The notes beneath the pieces were generated by a model. That model had not been told where the DNA came from. It saw only the letters and a list, made by a program, of their open reading frames with translations, and searched no databases. From NCBI RefSeq assembly GCF_015767675.1, contig NZ_CP065217.1, positions 2,790,001-2,854,000 of the forward strand: 64,000 nucleotides of DNA, read 5' to 3'. Origin of the DNA: Vibrio navarrensis (GTDB taxonomy: Bacteria > Pseudomonadota > Gammaproteobacteria > Enterobacterales > Vibrionaceae). Made by a program: the position numbers and the translations under genes. This document shows positions 37,656-47,204 of this stretch, one piece after another (position 1 is the stretch's first letter; the number at the start of each line of letters is the position of its first letter).

Positions 37656-38129
37656 TTAGATGTATTCCACGCGGTCAATTTCAAAATCTTTCGTGCCGCC
37701 AGGCGTGGTGATTGCCACTTCATCACCTTCCATTTTACCGATCAGGCCACGTGCAATTGGCGAACTGACAGAAATGCGCCCAGCCTTGATGTCAGCTTCA
37801 TCTTCACCAACAATTTGATACGTTTTTTCTTCGTCGGTATCGCAATCGATCAATGTCACGGTCGAACCGAAAATAACCTTACCTGTGTTTTCCATTTTGC
37901 TCACATCAATCACCTGAGCCACGGACAATTTATACTCAATATCACGAATTTGCGCTTCGCATATCCCCTGCTCTTCACGAGCAGCATGATACTCGGCGTT
38001 CTCTTTCAGATCGCCCAACTCACGGGCTTCAGCAATGGCCTCGGAAATCTGTGGACGCAACTTGAGCAATCTTTCTAATTCTTGGCGCAGCAACTGTTCG
38101 CCGCGAGCTGTCATTGGAACTTTTTCCAT
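37656..38129 (-). CDS. greA: Transcription elongation factor GreA
   Basis: GreA rescues backtracked RNA polymerase by stimulating transcript cleavage. It is 157 residues. The N-terminal coiled coil (about 12-75) carries the acidic tip [17 protein letters not shown], and the C-terminal FKBP-like domain follows (about 80-157, ending [13 protein letters not shown]). It is divergent from ompU as in V. cholerae. The leader contains a terminator-type hairpin (38162-38194). Confidence 0.97.
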   Translation of the reverse strand: MEKVPMTARGEQLLRQELERLLKLRPQISEAIAEARELGDLKENAEYHAAREEQGICEAQIRDIEYKLSVAQVIDVSKMENTGKVIFGSTVTLIDCDTDEEKTYQIVGEDEADIKAGRISVSSPIARGLIGKMEGDEVAITTPGGTKDFEIDRVEYI

Positions 38130-38142
38130 TTTCTACCTCTAT

Positions 38143-38194
38143 GCCAAAGTGTCCTTTGGACAAAAAAAATCTACCCACTCATAGGAGTAGGTAG
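38143..38194 (-). promoter_or_regulatory. greA leader with internal terminator (GraL-like)
   Basis: On the minus strand a 10-bp stem CTACCTACTC / GAGTGGGTAG (one mismatch, 38171-38194) is followed by TTTTTTTT (38162-38169). A second hairpin CCAAAG-TGTC-CTTTGG (38144-38159) comes next, then the greA start at 38129. Terminated leader RNA would be a short sRNA, as known for GraL of the E. coli greA leader. Homology of sequence is not claimed. Confidence 0.6.
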
Positions 38195-38686
38195 TTACAG
38201 AACATTTATGTGTTTAGTGTAAACAAACTTTATCACCAAATCATCTTAATTTGTTCTATCGCTTTTCGCTGCCTCAAACAAACATGTATAGCCTGCGAAA
38301 ATAGCCATAGCCTGCTGTAATAGACAACATTCCTAACGATTAAGTTGCAGGAAAACAACTAAAAAAAGATAAAAAAAAACTAAGCCACCCCACACACAGA
38401 AAAAACAAATAACATTTACATTCAATAAATTAAAAGCAAAAATCAAAAATCGAACAGTGTTCATTATTAGAATTTATATCATTTTACTAACCACCTCGTG
38501 AGGTTTGGCAGTACAACATGGCAGTCAAACGACGTTGTTCGCTCTTATATGCGTTACTCCTCAAACGTTTATGGGTAGCCGCAGCGAAGATTCAACCAAA
38601 ACAAAGCTATCTGTTACGAGAGCGTTAAGCCTCACTCATAGCGATAATAGCGATATATGGACTGCTAAAACTAGGACTATAAAACG
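38195..38686 (+). promoter_or_regulatory. ompU upstream region, AT-rich
   Basis: Almost 500 bp separate the greA leader from ompU. The stretch 38340-38475 is strongly A/T-rich. It has TTAAA (38430-38434) and TCAAA (38443-38447) on the plus strand, the half-site type recognised by ToxR, which activates ompU in V. cholerae. A 61-codon frame running into ompU (38505-38690) has no Shine-Dalgarno and is not called. Confidence 0.5.
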
Positions 38687-39700
38687 ATGAAAAAGACATT
38701 AATTGCTCTTTCGGTATCTGCTGCTGCAGTGGCAACGGGTGTGAATGCAACTGAAATTTACAACCAAGACGGTGCTTCTCTAGATATAGGTGGTCGTGCA
38801 GAAGCGCGTCTTTCAATAAAAGATGGCAAAGCACAAGACAACTCACGTGTCCGAGTGAACCTATTGGGTAAAGCTGACATCCAAGATGGTCTGTATGGTG
38901 TGGGCTTTTTTGAGGGCGAATTTACAACGGCTGACAACGGCAGCAACAAAGAGAACAACCATCTAGATAATCGCTACACTTATGCAGGTATTGGCGGTAC
39001 TTTTGGCGAGATCACTTATGGTAAAAATGATGGCGCGCTAGGCATCATCACTGACTTTACCGATATCATGTCTTACCACGGTAACTCTGCAGCACAGAAA
39101 ATTGCAGCAGCTGACCGCGTAGATAATATGGTTGCCTATGCTGGTCAATTTGACGCTCTAACGGTGAAAGCGAGCTACCGCTTTGCAGATCGTGTCGAAA
39201 ACAAAGACAACAACGGTACAGTTGATTACTACTCAGATAATGGTCAAGATGGCTACTCACTTTCAGCCATCTACGCTATCGGTAATACTGGCTTGGCGCT
39301 TGGTGGTGGTTACGCCGATCAAAAAGATCAAAATGAGTACATGCTAGCAGCGTCTTACACTATGGGTGATCTGTACTTCGCAGGCATTTACACCGATGGT
39401 GAGTTAGCGAAAACGGGTGGTGACTACACAGGTTACGAGCTGGCTGCTCGCTACACTATGGGTCAAACCGTCTTTACTACCACCTATAACAATGCAGAAA
39501 CCAACAGCAACACTTCTGCAGATAACGTAGCACTGGATGCCACTTACTACTTCAAACCAAACTTCCGTGGTTATGTTTCTTACAACTTTAACCTGATTGA
39601 TGCAGGTGATAAGTACGGTACTGTTGCTAGCACCGTTGCGACAGCAACCAAAGCACAAGCAGAAGACGAACTGGCTATTGGTCTACGTTACGACTTCTAA
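38687..39700 (+). CDS. ompU: OmpU-type outer-membrane porin
   Basis: This is a general diffusion porin of the OmpU family. It is 337 residues with a Sec signal peptide MKKTLIALSVSAAAVATGVNA cleaved before TEIYNQDG. The rest is a 16-strand type beta-barrel pattern ending in a C-terminal phenylalanine (GLRYDF), the BAM signal. In V. cholerae OmpU confers bile resistance and is ToxR-regulated. The same neighbours (greA on one side, dacB on the other) support orthology. Loops are acidic and variable. A strong terminator follows. Confidence 0.93.
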   Translation: MKKTLIALSVSAAAVATGVNATEIYNQDGASLDIGGRAEARLSIKDGKAQDNSRVRVNLLGKADIQDGLYGVGFFEGEFTTADNGSNKENNHLDNRYTYAGIGGTFGEITYGKNDGALGIITDFTDIMSYHGNSAAQKIAAADRVDNMVAYAGQFDALTVKASYRFADRVENKDNNGTVDYYSDNGQDGYSLSAIYAIGNTGLALGGGYADQKDQNEYMLAASYTMGDLYFAGIYTDGELAKTGGDYTGYELAARYTMGQTVFTTTYNNAETNSNTSADNVALDATYYFKPNFRGYVSYNFNLIDAGDKYGTVASTVATATKAQAEDELAIGLRYDF

Positions 39701-39728
39701 TACGCCTTATTCGGCCTACGACTCTCGA

Positions 39729-39756
39729 CGCCTGCTCAACTAGCAGGCGTTTTTTA
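39729..39756 (+). terminator. Terminator of ompU
   Basis: A perfect stem CGCCTGCT / AGCAGGCG with loop CAACT is followed by TTTTTTA, 28 bp after the ompU stop. Confidence 0.9.
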
Positions 39757-39801
39757 TCCCCGCTATACTGTTGTCACTTTGATATTCAACAGGCAATACG
39801 C

Positions 39802-41235
39802 ATGCGCTTTTTTCTTCAATCATTGTATCTTCTCGGCTGCGGCTTTTTTGCTCATATCTCCTCGGTACAAGCGGACAATTATGCGCCTTTGGCTTACCTG
39901 CCTGAGGGTAGTCGAAGCAGCTTGTGGGTTGAGAACTTACAAAACCAAACCAGCCTGAGTAGCTTACCAAGCAATCCACAGCTTTTTCCACCGGCGAGTA
40001 CCTTAAAATTAGCCACTGCACTGGCAGCCAAATTAGAGTTGGGAGACGATTTTGTTTTTACCACCCAACTGCTGCGCGATAAGCAGGATGTTATTTTACG
40101 CTTTTCTGGTGATCCCACGCTCACAACAGACCGGCTCAAAACCCTTTTTGCTGAGGCAAAAGCACAGGGGATAACGCAAATTTCGGGCGATATTTGGCTG
40201 GATAACAGTGTGTTTACGGGCTATGAACGCGCCGTGGGTTGGCCGTGGGATATTTTGGGCGTTTGCTACAGTGCGCCATCGAGTGCCATTACTCTGGATG
40301 AAAACTGTGTCCAAGCATCTATTTATACCCAAGATGATGGAAACACACGCGTTTACGTACCAGAGCACTTTCCTATCTATGTGACGACTGACGTAAAAAC
40401 CGTTTCCAAAACGATCAAAGAAGCCAGCCATTGTGATTTAGAACTTTTGACCTCAAGCAACAACCAGTATCAACTCCAAGGATGTCTAGTCGAACGCGAT
40501 AAGCCGTTACCTCTTAAATTTGCAGTGCAGGACTCAACACAGTACGCGACACGAATTGTTTACACCCTACTACGACAGCTCGATATCAAGTTCACTGGGC
40601 AGATTCGTATTGGTGTACCAAACTCGACCTCGGCCATCTTGATCGCGACGCATCAATCCGCTCCATTGCCGACTTTACTCGATTCAATGCTCAAGCATTC
40701 TGACAACTTGATCGCCGATAACCTGACCAAAGCGCTCGGCGCCCACTTCTATCTTCAGCCGGGAAGTTTTAACAACGGCACCGAAGCGATCAAGCAAGTC
40801 TTATTCGCCAAGGCGGGCATCGATCTCTCCAGAGCACAGCTTGCTGATGGTTCGGGATTATCACGCAATAACCGCATGAGCCCACAAGATATGATGGCGA
40901 TATTAAAATATCTCTGGCAACACGATGCCCAGCTGCGAATTCTCTCCATGCTACCGAAATCCGGTGTCTCTGGGACATTAAAATACCGCCAAAGCATGCG
41001 CCAAGAACCCGTGAAAGGGCAAATTCTCGCCAAGAGTGGTTCACTGTATGGCAGCTATAACATGGCCGGGTTTGTACTAGACCAAAGCGGCCAACCGAGA
41101 TCCGCTTTTGTGCAGTTTATCACTGACTACTACCCGTCAGAGGAAAGCACGCCAGTGGCGCCGATTACCCAATTTGAAAACGCCTTCTATCGTGATTTGC
41201 TGCAGTTTAGCCAAGTCACGACTCAGCGCCCCTAA
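39802..41235 (+). CDS. dacB: D-alanyl-D-alanine carboxypeptidase/endopeptidase PBP4
   Basis: This periplasmic class C low-molecular-weight penicillin-binding protein trims and cleaves peptidoglycan cross-links. It is 477 residues (E. coli DacB 477). A signal peptide ends near SSVQA, residue 25. The active-site motifs are STLK (S-x-x-K, about residue 68), SDN (S-x-N, about 303) and KSGS (K-T/S-G, about 412). The stop codon TAA at 41233-41235 lies inside CCCTAA, the complement of the hexamer array that begins two bases later. Confidence 0.96.
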   Translation: MRFFLQSLYLLGCGFFAHISSVQADNYAPLAYLPEGSRSSLWVENLQNQTSLSSLPSNPQLFPPASTLKLATALAAKLELGDDFVFTTQLLRDKQDVILRFSGDPTLTTDRLKTLFAEAKAQGITQISGDIWLDNSVFTGYERAVGWPWDILGVCYSAPSSAITLDENCVQASIYTQDDGNTRVYVPEHFPIYVTTDVKTVSKTIKEASHCDLELLTSSNNQYQLQGCLVERDKPLPLKFAVQDSTQYATRIVYTLLRQLDIKFTGQIRIGVPNSTSAILIATHQSAPLPTLLDSMLKHSDNLIADNLTKALGAHFYLQPGSFNNGTEAIKQVLFAKAGIDLSRAQLADGSGLSRNNRMSPQDMMAILKYLWQHDAQLRILSMLPKSGVSGTLKYRQSMRQEPVKGQILAKSGSLYGSYNMAGFVLDQSGQPRSAFVQFITDYYPSEESTPVAPITQFENAFYRDLLQFSQVTTQRP

Positions 41236-41236
41236 C

Positions 41237-41308
41237 GGTTAGGGTTAGGGTTAGGGTTAGGGTTAGGGTTAGGGTTAGGGTTAGGGTTAGGGTTAGGGTT
41301 AGGGTTAG
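41237..41308 (+). repeat. (GGTTAG)12 hexamer array, vertebrate-telomere type
   Basis: Twelve perfect tandem copies of GGTTAG (TTAGGG in telomere phase), 72 bp without a single mismatch, start one base after the dacB stop codon. The array ends nine bases before the A-tract of the terminator. The plus strand has eleven GGG runs spaced by TTA, a classical G-quadruplex sequence that will also be present in the dacB mRNA 3' end. The preceding CCCTAAC forms an inverted repeat with the first GTTAGGG around a single G. Perfection of the units points to recent slippage. Nothing else like it is in the window. Confidence 0.98.
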
Positions 41309-41316
41309 CAGCCAAC

Positions 41317-41344
41317 AAAAAAAGCGCCTCGAAAGGCGCTTTTT
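41317..41344. terminator. Bidirectional terminator dacB / tyrS
   Basis: AGCGCCT-CGAA-AGGCGCT is flanked by A7 and T5. It lies between the convergent dacB and tyrS and directly follows the hexamer array, so the array is transcribed as part of the dacB 3' untranslated region. Confidence 0.9.
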
Positions 41345-41367
41345 CAATTTAATACAATCAGCCGAGT

Positions 41368-42555
41368 TTAGGCGATGGTGACACGAGCAAACTTGCGCTT
41401 GCCAACTTGGAACACATAAGTGCCAGCAACCGGCTCAAGTTTAGCATCGTCGATCTTCTCACCATCCAGCTTCGCTGCACCTTGTTTAACCATACGTATC
41501 GCTTCCGAGGTCGATGCGCACAGCTCGGCGTCTTTCAACAGATTCGCAATCGCGATACCTGCGGCAAACGTAAACTCTGGCATGTCATCAGGCACTTGGT
41601 TCTTAGCAAAACGGTTGACAAACTCTTGCTCAGCGGCGTCTGCATCCGCTTCGCTATGGAAACGAGCAATGATCTCTTTCGCCAGCAGCACTTTAATATC
41701 GCGTGGGTTTTTACCCGCTTGAACGTCTGCTTTGAACTGTGCAATCTCTTCCAAAGGACGGAAAGAGAGCAGCTCGTAGTAACTCCACATCAAAGTGTCT
41801 GATATCGACATGATCTTGCCGAACATCTCACTCGGCGCTTCGCTGATACCGATGTAGTTGCCCGACGATTTCGACATTTTCTTCTCGCCATCAAGGCCAA
41901 CAAGCAGTGGCATCATCAGTACCACTTGCGGCTTCTGGCCGTGAGATTTTTGCAGTTCGCGGCCCATCAATAAGTTAAATTTCTGGTCAGTACCGCCAAG
42001 CTCAACATCGGTTTCCATCGCAACCGAGTCCCAGCCTTGCAACAGTGGATACATGAATTCGTGAATGGCTATCGGCTGACCACCCGCGTAACGCTTTTTA
42101 AAATCATCTCGCTCAAGCATACGCGCCACAGTTTGGTTCGCTGCAAGACGAATCATCCCTTCCGCACCCAGCTCAGAAAGCCATTCAGAGTTGAACTGAA
42201 TTTTGGTTTTCGCTGGATCAAGGATTTTGAACACCTGCTCTTTATAAGTTTCAGCGTTACGAAGTACATCTTCACGGCTGAGCGGCGGACGCGTACTGTT
42301 CTTACCCGTTGGGTCACCGACCATAGCGGTAAAATCACCAATCAGGAATGTCACTTCATGACCTAATTCTTGGAACAAGCGAAGCTTATTGAATATCACC
42401 GTGTGGCCAAGGTGGATGTCAGGTGCGGTCGGATCCGCCCCCAATTTGATCCGTAGAGGACGGCCTTCTTTTAATTTTGCGATGAGCTCTTCTTCTGGAA
42501 TCAGCTCTTCAACACCGCGTTTAATCTCGGCTAGTGCAGCTTCAATGCTCGCCAT
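41368..42555 (-). CDS. tyrS: Tyrosyl-tRNA synthetase
   Basis: This class I synthetase charges tRNA-Tyr. It is 395 residues, shorter than E. coli TyrS (424) and of the TyrZ-like length class. The HIGH-type motif is IHLGH (about 46-50) and the KMSKS loop is KKMSKSSGN (about 229-237). The C-terminal S4-like RNA-binding domain (about 330-395) contains [17 protein letters not shown]. It is convergent with dacB and divergent from the M23 peptidase gene. Confidence 0.96.
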   Translation of the reverse strand: MASIEAALAEIKRGVEELIPEEELIAKLKEGRPLRIKLGADPTAPDIHLGHTVIFNKLRLFQELGHEVTFLIGDFTAMVGDPTGKNSTRPPLSREDVLRNAETYKEQVFKILDPAKTKIQFNSEWLSELGAEGMIRLAANQTVARMLERDDFKKRYAGGQPIAIHEFMYPLLQGWDSVAMETDVELGGTDQKFNLLMGRELQKSHGQKPQVVLMMPLLVGLDGEKKMSKSSGNYIGISEAPSEMFGKIMSISDTLMWSYYELLSFRPLEEIAQFKADVQAGKNPRDIKVLLAKEIIARFHSEADADAAEQEFVNRFAKNQVPDDMPEFTFAAGIAIANLLKDAELCASTSEAIRMVKQGAAKLDGEKIDDAKLEPVAGTYVFQVGKRKFARVTIA

Positions 42556-42684
42556 GCTTGTTCACTCCCACAAATTTGGCAAAATATAATAGCTGGACAT
42601 CTTACTTGAATAGCACTGCATTTTGAAACAAGTTAGACTAATCCAAGGTTATTTTTCTCTCTTAGATATCATTAAAAACCAGAC

Positions 42685-43977
42685 ATGCTTTCGATTTTTA
42701 CCCGTCTTCCACTGCTGCACAAAATGTTCATCGGCTTTTTTAGTGCAATTATATTCAGCGCTGCCTTTTTGCTCCCGGATGTGAACGATTTGCGCCCCAA
42801 GGAAAATCATTTGCAAGTCGGATTGCATTATCCGATTGAACTCAATACGCAAAGCTTTTCTCTTACAACGCCACTTAGCGCCGAGTCGGCCATCAGTCGT
42901 TGGGAACAGCACCGAGTGAAAGAAGGCGAAAGCGCCGCCTTGCTCTTTAGCCGTATTGGTTTGTCGGCCAGTTTGCTTCACCAACTGATCAGCACCAACA
43001 GCGATATTCAAGAGCAGTTAACCAAGCTGCGCCCTGGCGATCTGTTGCAATTTGGCTTTGATGAGCAAAACAATCTGCTGCAACTCAAAAGACAATTAAA
43101 CGCGTTCGAAACCTTTGCCATACAGAAAGAAGGCGAGCAATTTGTTTCACAATTGGATCGCAAAGAGGTCAACTATCAGTACGCCTACGCCGAAGCCACG
43201 ATTACTTCCAATTTCTGGAACGCAGCAATCAGCGCTAATTTAACCCCTAACCAAATCATGGAACTGGCGGGCATTTTTGGTTGGGATATCGATTTTGCGT
43301 TAGATATTCGTGAAAAAGACAGTTTTCGCGTTTTGTATCAAGAACAAGTCGTTGAAGGAGAAGTGATTGGTCGCGGACGGATCATCGCAGCGATTTTCCA
43401 CAACCAAGGCGAAACATTCACTGCGATTTATGATGATAGAACCGACAATTACTACGATGAGAATGGCCGTGCGATGAAAAAAGCCTTCCTTCGGGCACCG
43501 ATCGATTTTCGCCGTGTCAGTTCCAATTTCAATCCACGTCGCCTTCACCCTGTGACTGGCCAAGTTAAAGCACACCGTGGCACGGATTACGTTGCGCCAG
43601 TGGGCACTCCTATTTGGGCGGCGGGAGATGGCGTGGTTTTGCAATCTGCCTACAACCAGTTCAACGGTAATTACGTGTTTATCAAACACAGCAATACTTA
43701 CATCACCAAATATCTGCATATGAAAAAGCGTCTGGTCAAAACGGGCCAACGGGTAAAACAAGGGCAGACGGTTGGCACGCTTGGTGGAACAGGTCGCGTC
43801 ACGGGTCCGCACTTACACTACGAATTTTTGGTGAATGGGGTGCATAAAAACCCCAGAACGGTAAGTTTGCCTCAGGCGCAATCACTGAGCGGAAGTGCAA
43901 AGCAGACCTTTATCGCCAACTCCACACTGAGTCTGGAAAAATTGGAGCGCTACAGCAAACTGCTGGCAATGCAATAA
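42685..43977 (+). CDS. M23 peptidoglycan DD-endopeptidase (ShyC/MepM-like)
   Basis: This 430-residue envelope hydrolase cuts peptide cross-links between murein strands. An N-terminal membrane anchor lies at about 13-30. An OapA/LysM-like domain follows (about 70-140), then a Csd3-type domain (about 145-265) and the M23 domain (about 280-385). Zinc ligands are in HRGTDY (HxxxD) and GPHLHYEF (HxH). V. cholerae has three such enzymes (ShyA, ShyB, ShyC), and the one next to tyrS is ShyC in my recollection. The assignment rests on position and membrane anchoring. Confidence 0.85.
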   Translation: MLSIFTRLPLLHKMFIGFFSAIIFSAAFLLPDVNDLRPKENHLQVGLHYPIELNTQSFSLTTPLSAESAISRWEQHRVKEGESAALLFSRIGLSASLLHQLISTNSDIQEQLTKLRPGDLLQFGFDEQNNLLQLKRQLNAFETFAIQKEGEQFVSQLDRKEVNYQYAYAEATITSNFWNAAISANLTPNQIMELAGIFGWDIDFALDIREKDSFRVLYQEQVVEGEVIGRGRIIAAIFHNQGETFTAIYDDRTDNYYDENGRAMKKAFLRAPIDFRRVSSNFNPRRLHPVTGQVKAHRGTDYVAPVGTPIWAAGDGVVLQSAYNQFNGNYVFIKHSNTYITKYLHMKKRLVKTGQRVKQGQTVGTLGGTGRVTGPHLHYEFLVNGVHKNPRTVSLPQAQSLSGSAKQTFIANSTLSLEKLERYSKLLAMQ

Positions 43978-43991
43978 CCTTCGGGCAAAAG

Positions 43992-44020
43992 AAAAGAGGC
44001 AATTCAAATTGCCTCTTTTT
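43992..44020. terminator. Bidirectional terminator M23 peptidase / RND permease
   Basis: AAAGAGGCAATT-CA-AATTGCCTCTTT is a perfect 12-bp stem with two-base loop and T-rich ends, between two convergent genes. Confidence 0.85.
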
Positions 44021-44045
44021 AATTCACCCAATACCTCTCACAGCG

Positions 44046-47000
44046 CTATTTTACCGCAGTATCTGCCGCTTCTTCATCCGCAATCAGCTGCTCATATTCA
44101 TCAGGCACAATGGGTGAGGCTTTCTCGCGGCCCAACATCAACAAACAGGGCGTAAGCACTAACGTTAGAACGGTCGCGAAAGCCAACCCACCCGCAACTG
44201 CCGTTGCCAATTGCGACCACCATTGAGTACTCGGTGCACCGAACTCGATTTTCTGATTGATCAAATCGATGTTCATCTCAAGCACCATTGGCAGCAGACC
44301 CAAAATGGTCGTAATGGTGGTTAACATTACCGGGCGTAAACGCTGAACCCCGGTTCTTAGAATCGCTTCTTCCCTCTCCAATCCACGTTTTCTCAGTTGG
44401 TTGTAAGTATCAATCAACACAATGTTGTTGTTCACCACAATGCCCGCTAGGGCGATAACCCCAATTCCAGACATGATAATGCCAAAGGGCTTTTGGAAAA
44501 TCAGTAACCCAGCAAACACGCCAACGGTTGAAAATAACACCGCACTTAAGATTAGAAACGCTTGATAGAAACTGTTGAACTGAGTGATAAGAATCAAAGC
44601 CATCACGGCCAGCGCCACCATAAACGCCGTTTGCAAAAAGGCAGACGAGTTTTCCTGCTCTTCATTTTGCCCACGGATTTTAAACTCCACCCCAGAAGGA
44701 AGGCCGAGTTCACTGAGCGCTTGTTCAATTTTCGGCAGTTCCAACGCCAAATTGTAGCCTTCAGCCATATCCGCCATCACGTTAATCACGCGATGCCCGT
44801 CAATACGCTTAATGGTATCTTGCTTATGATTGGGTTTGATCTCCGCAAAGTTGGTGATGGGAACTAATCCCGCTGCCGTTTTCACCCTCAATTGATCAAA
44901 GCGGCCAATATCGCGTTTGTCTTCGGGATAGCGTACTAGAATATCGACTTCTTCATCCGCATCATCTGGCAAATAATCTCCAATTTTCAAGCCATTGGTG
45001 ACAAACTGCACCGTATTACCGACTAAGGTGGCATCAGCAGCAAAGCGAGCAGCGTCATCACGACGAATATCGATCTGCCAGTCAATCCCATCTTTACTCG
45101 AAGAGTCACTGAGATTGGTCAAAGCGGGATTGTTGTCCGCCCAATGACGCACCATTTTCGCGGCTTCGTCTAAGTAATCGGGCACACGCGAAGACATTTC
45201 GATCACGAGATCATGTTCCACTGGCGGCCCTGCATCTGGGAACTTGTACTCAATTTCCACCCCAGCAAATTTCGAAGTCGTTTGCTTTAGCTCTTCAATG
45301 ATGGTTTTCACTTTGCGACGGTATTGCCAATCGACTGGCGTGATCTGAATCTGCCCTATCTCATCATCGCCCCCTGTTCGTGTGTAAACACTCTCAAACT
45401 CATCGTGACCGAGCATGACTTGCTCAATGCCACGCATCACGACATCTTTCTCATAGATAGAGAGATCGCCATAAGAGCGAACTTTAACGGTAAAGAAAGG
45501 CGGATCAACCTCTGGAAAGAATTCCGCTCCAAGCCCCGCTTTGCTGTAGGTAAAACCGATACCAACCGCCAGTAAGATCGCACTCAACAGAATTTTCAGC
45601 GGGTGACGAATCGCAATGGCTAGGGTTTGATAGTAAAGCTTAGTAATGCCCGTTGCCTTATCAAACTCACCATTGTGCAGTGCTACCATACGACGTTGAT
45701 TTTCAGCGGAAACATTTTGTGGTTTACCAATCAAACCACCGAGTACGGGTACAAACAGCAGCGCCATAATCAGAGAAGCCGCTAACGTTGCTATCAAGGT
45801 CAGTGGCAAATACTTCATGAATTCGCCAGTAATATCTGGCCAGAAGAGCAAAGGGGCAAAAGCGGCGAGCGTGGTCGCGGTGGAAGCGGTAATCGGCCAC
45901 GCCATACGTTTGGCGGCATCAAGATAGGCACTGCGCCTGTCCACGCCTTCTTGCATGCGTCGATCGGCAAACTCCGTCACCACAATAGCGCCGTCAACCA
46001 ACATGCCAACTGCCATGATAAGAGCAAACAGCACCACAATATTGACGGTTAAACCAAACACGGCCAGCACCAGTAAACCAGTTAAAAATGAGCCCGGAAT
46101 CGATACGCCAACCAAAAACGCGGTGCGAACACCTAAGATGGCGATGATGACAATCACCACCAGAATAATGGCCGACAAAATGTTGTTTTGCAGATCGTTG
46201 AGCATCAACTCAACGTCTTTTGACTGATCCCAAGTGTATTTAACCAACAAGTTCGCAGGCCAGTCGTCTCTTTTTTGCCCCTCTTCGATAACCAGTTTTA
46301 CCAACTCAACCGTTTCGATGATGTTCTCACCTGCGCGCTTTTTGACATCCAACACCACGGCAGATTTACCATCGAGGCGGGCAAAACTTTCCGGATCGCG
46401 AAAAGAGCGGCGCACCGTTGCGACATCGGCAAAGGTGATCACTTGCTTGCCGTCCACTTTGATCGGCAGCTCTAAGACATCTTTAAGTGAGTCGAAAACC
46501 GAAGGTACCTTCACCGAGAAACGGCCGTAGCCGGTGTCGACGAAACCTGCCGCAACGACGCGGTTATTCAAGGCGATCAAATTATAGATATCGCCCTGAT
46601 CAAGACCATAGCTCTCCATCAGTAGCGGATCGACGACGATTTCCACGATATCTTCTCGGTCACCGGCAATGTCCACTTCCAGCACCTGACGAAAGCTTTC
46701 GAGTTTGTCACGAAGCTGACGGGCTACCTGAACAATCGTGCGCTCCGGCACCGTGCCATATAACACTACCGACAAAGCAGGCTCTTCCGAGGCGAGCGTC
46801 ACTTCGTTCACCGTTGGCTCATCGCTCTCCGTCGGCAATTTTGGCTTAGCCAAATCGACCGCTTCACGCACATCCGCCATGGCTTTGGCCAAATCACTGC
46901 CAACGGTAAACTCCAACACCACAGAAGCATGTCCCTCTGAAGCCGTAGACGTCATCTCTTTTACGCCCTCTATCGAGCGCAGCTCCTGCTCAATCGGCCG

Positions 47001-47195
47001 AACCAACAGCCGCTCAGCGTCGGCAGGCGAAATGCCTTGATGACTCACCGAAACATAGATAATCGGAATGGTGATATCTGGGCTCGACTCTTTGGGAATC
47101 GTCATGTAGGTGCCCACACCGGCAATCAAAATCAAGATCAGCAAGCTGATCATGGTGCGCGAACGCGATAAGGCCGCATCTATGATAGAAAACAT
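44046..47195 (-). CDS. RND-family efflux permease (AcrB/HAE type)
   Basis: This inner-membrane proton-driven exporter has 1049 residues. Twelve helices are predicted, the first near residues 13-30, with two large periplasmic loops. The helix-4 region ALIMAVGMLVDGAIVVTEFADRR contains the conserved aspartate of the proton relay. The C-terminal half repeats the fold with IGVIALAGIVVNNNIVLIDTY. It lies nine bases after the adaptor gene, and its AAGGAGG Shine-Dalgarno overlaps the adaptor's end. No outer-membrane channel is encoded here, so it probably uses TolC. A VexEF-type system occupies this neighbourhood in V. cholerae as I recall; the substrate is unknown. Confidence 0.92.
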   Translation of the reverse strand: MFSIIDAALSRSRTMISLLILILIAGVGTYMTIPKESSPDITIPIIYVSVSHQGISPADAERLLVRPIEQELRSIEGVKEMTSTASEGHASVVLEFTVGSDLAKAMADVREAVDLAKPKLPTESDEPTVNEVTLASEEPALSVVLYGTVPERTIVQVARQLRDKLESFRQVLEVDIAGDREDIVEIVVDPLLMESYGLDQGDIYNLIALNNRVVAAGFVDTGYGRFSVKVPSVFDSLKDVLELPIKVDGKQVITFADVATVRRSFRDPESFARLDGKSAVVLDVKKRAGENIIETVELVKLVIEEGQKRDDWPANLLVKYTWDQSKDVELMLNDLQNNILSAIILVVIVIIAILGVRTAFLVGVSIPGSFLTGLLVLAVFGLTVNIVVLFALIMAVGMLVDGAIVVTEFADRRMQEGVDRRSAYLDAAKRMAWPITASTATTLAAFAPLLFWPDITGEFMKYLPLTLIATLAASLIMALLFVPVLGGLIGKPQNVSAENQRRMVALHNGEFDKATGITKLYYQTLAIAIRHPLKILLSAILLAVGIGFTYSKAGLGAEFFPEVDPPFFTVKVRSYGDLSIYEKDVVMRGIEQVMLGHDEFESVYTRTGGDDEIGQIQITPVDWQYRRKVKTIIEELKQTTSKFAGVEIEYKFPDAGPPVEHDLVIEMSSRVPDYLDEAAKMVRHWADNNPALTNLSDSSSKDGIDWQIDIRRDDAARFAADATLVGNTVQFVTNGLKIGDYLPDDADEEVDILVRYPEDKRDIGRFDQLRVKTAAGLVPITNFAEIKPNHKQDTIKRIDGHRVINVMADMAEGYNLALELPKIEQALSELGLPSGVEFKIRGQNEEQENSSAFLQTAFMVALAVMALILITQFNSFYQAFLILSAVLFSTVGVFAGLLIFQKPFGIIMSGIGVIALAGIVVNNNIVLIDTYNQLRKRGLEREEAILRTGVQRLRPVMLTTITTILGLLPMVLEMNIDLINQKIEFGAPSTQWWSQLATAVAGGLAFATVLTLVLTPCLLMLGREKASPIVPDEYEQLIADEEAADTAVK

Positions 47196-47204
47196 ATCGC
47201 CTCC

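Noticed and set aside
38505..38690. 61-codon frame upstream of and overlapping the ompU start
   Set aside because: It has no Shine-Dalgarno or recognisable composition, and it lies in the ompU leader.
41237..41308. TTAGGG array as a true telomere or eukaryotic contamination
   Set aside because: The array is internal and short, and it is flanked on both sides by continuous Vibrio genes and their shared terminator. It marks neither a chromosome end nor a contaminant contig.
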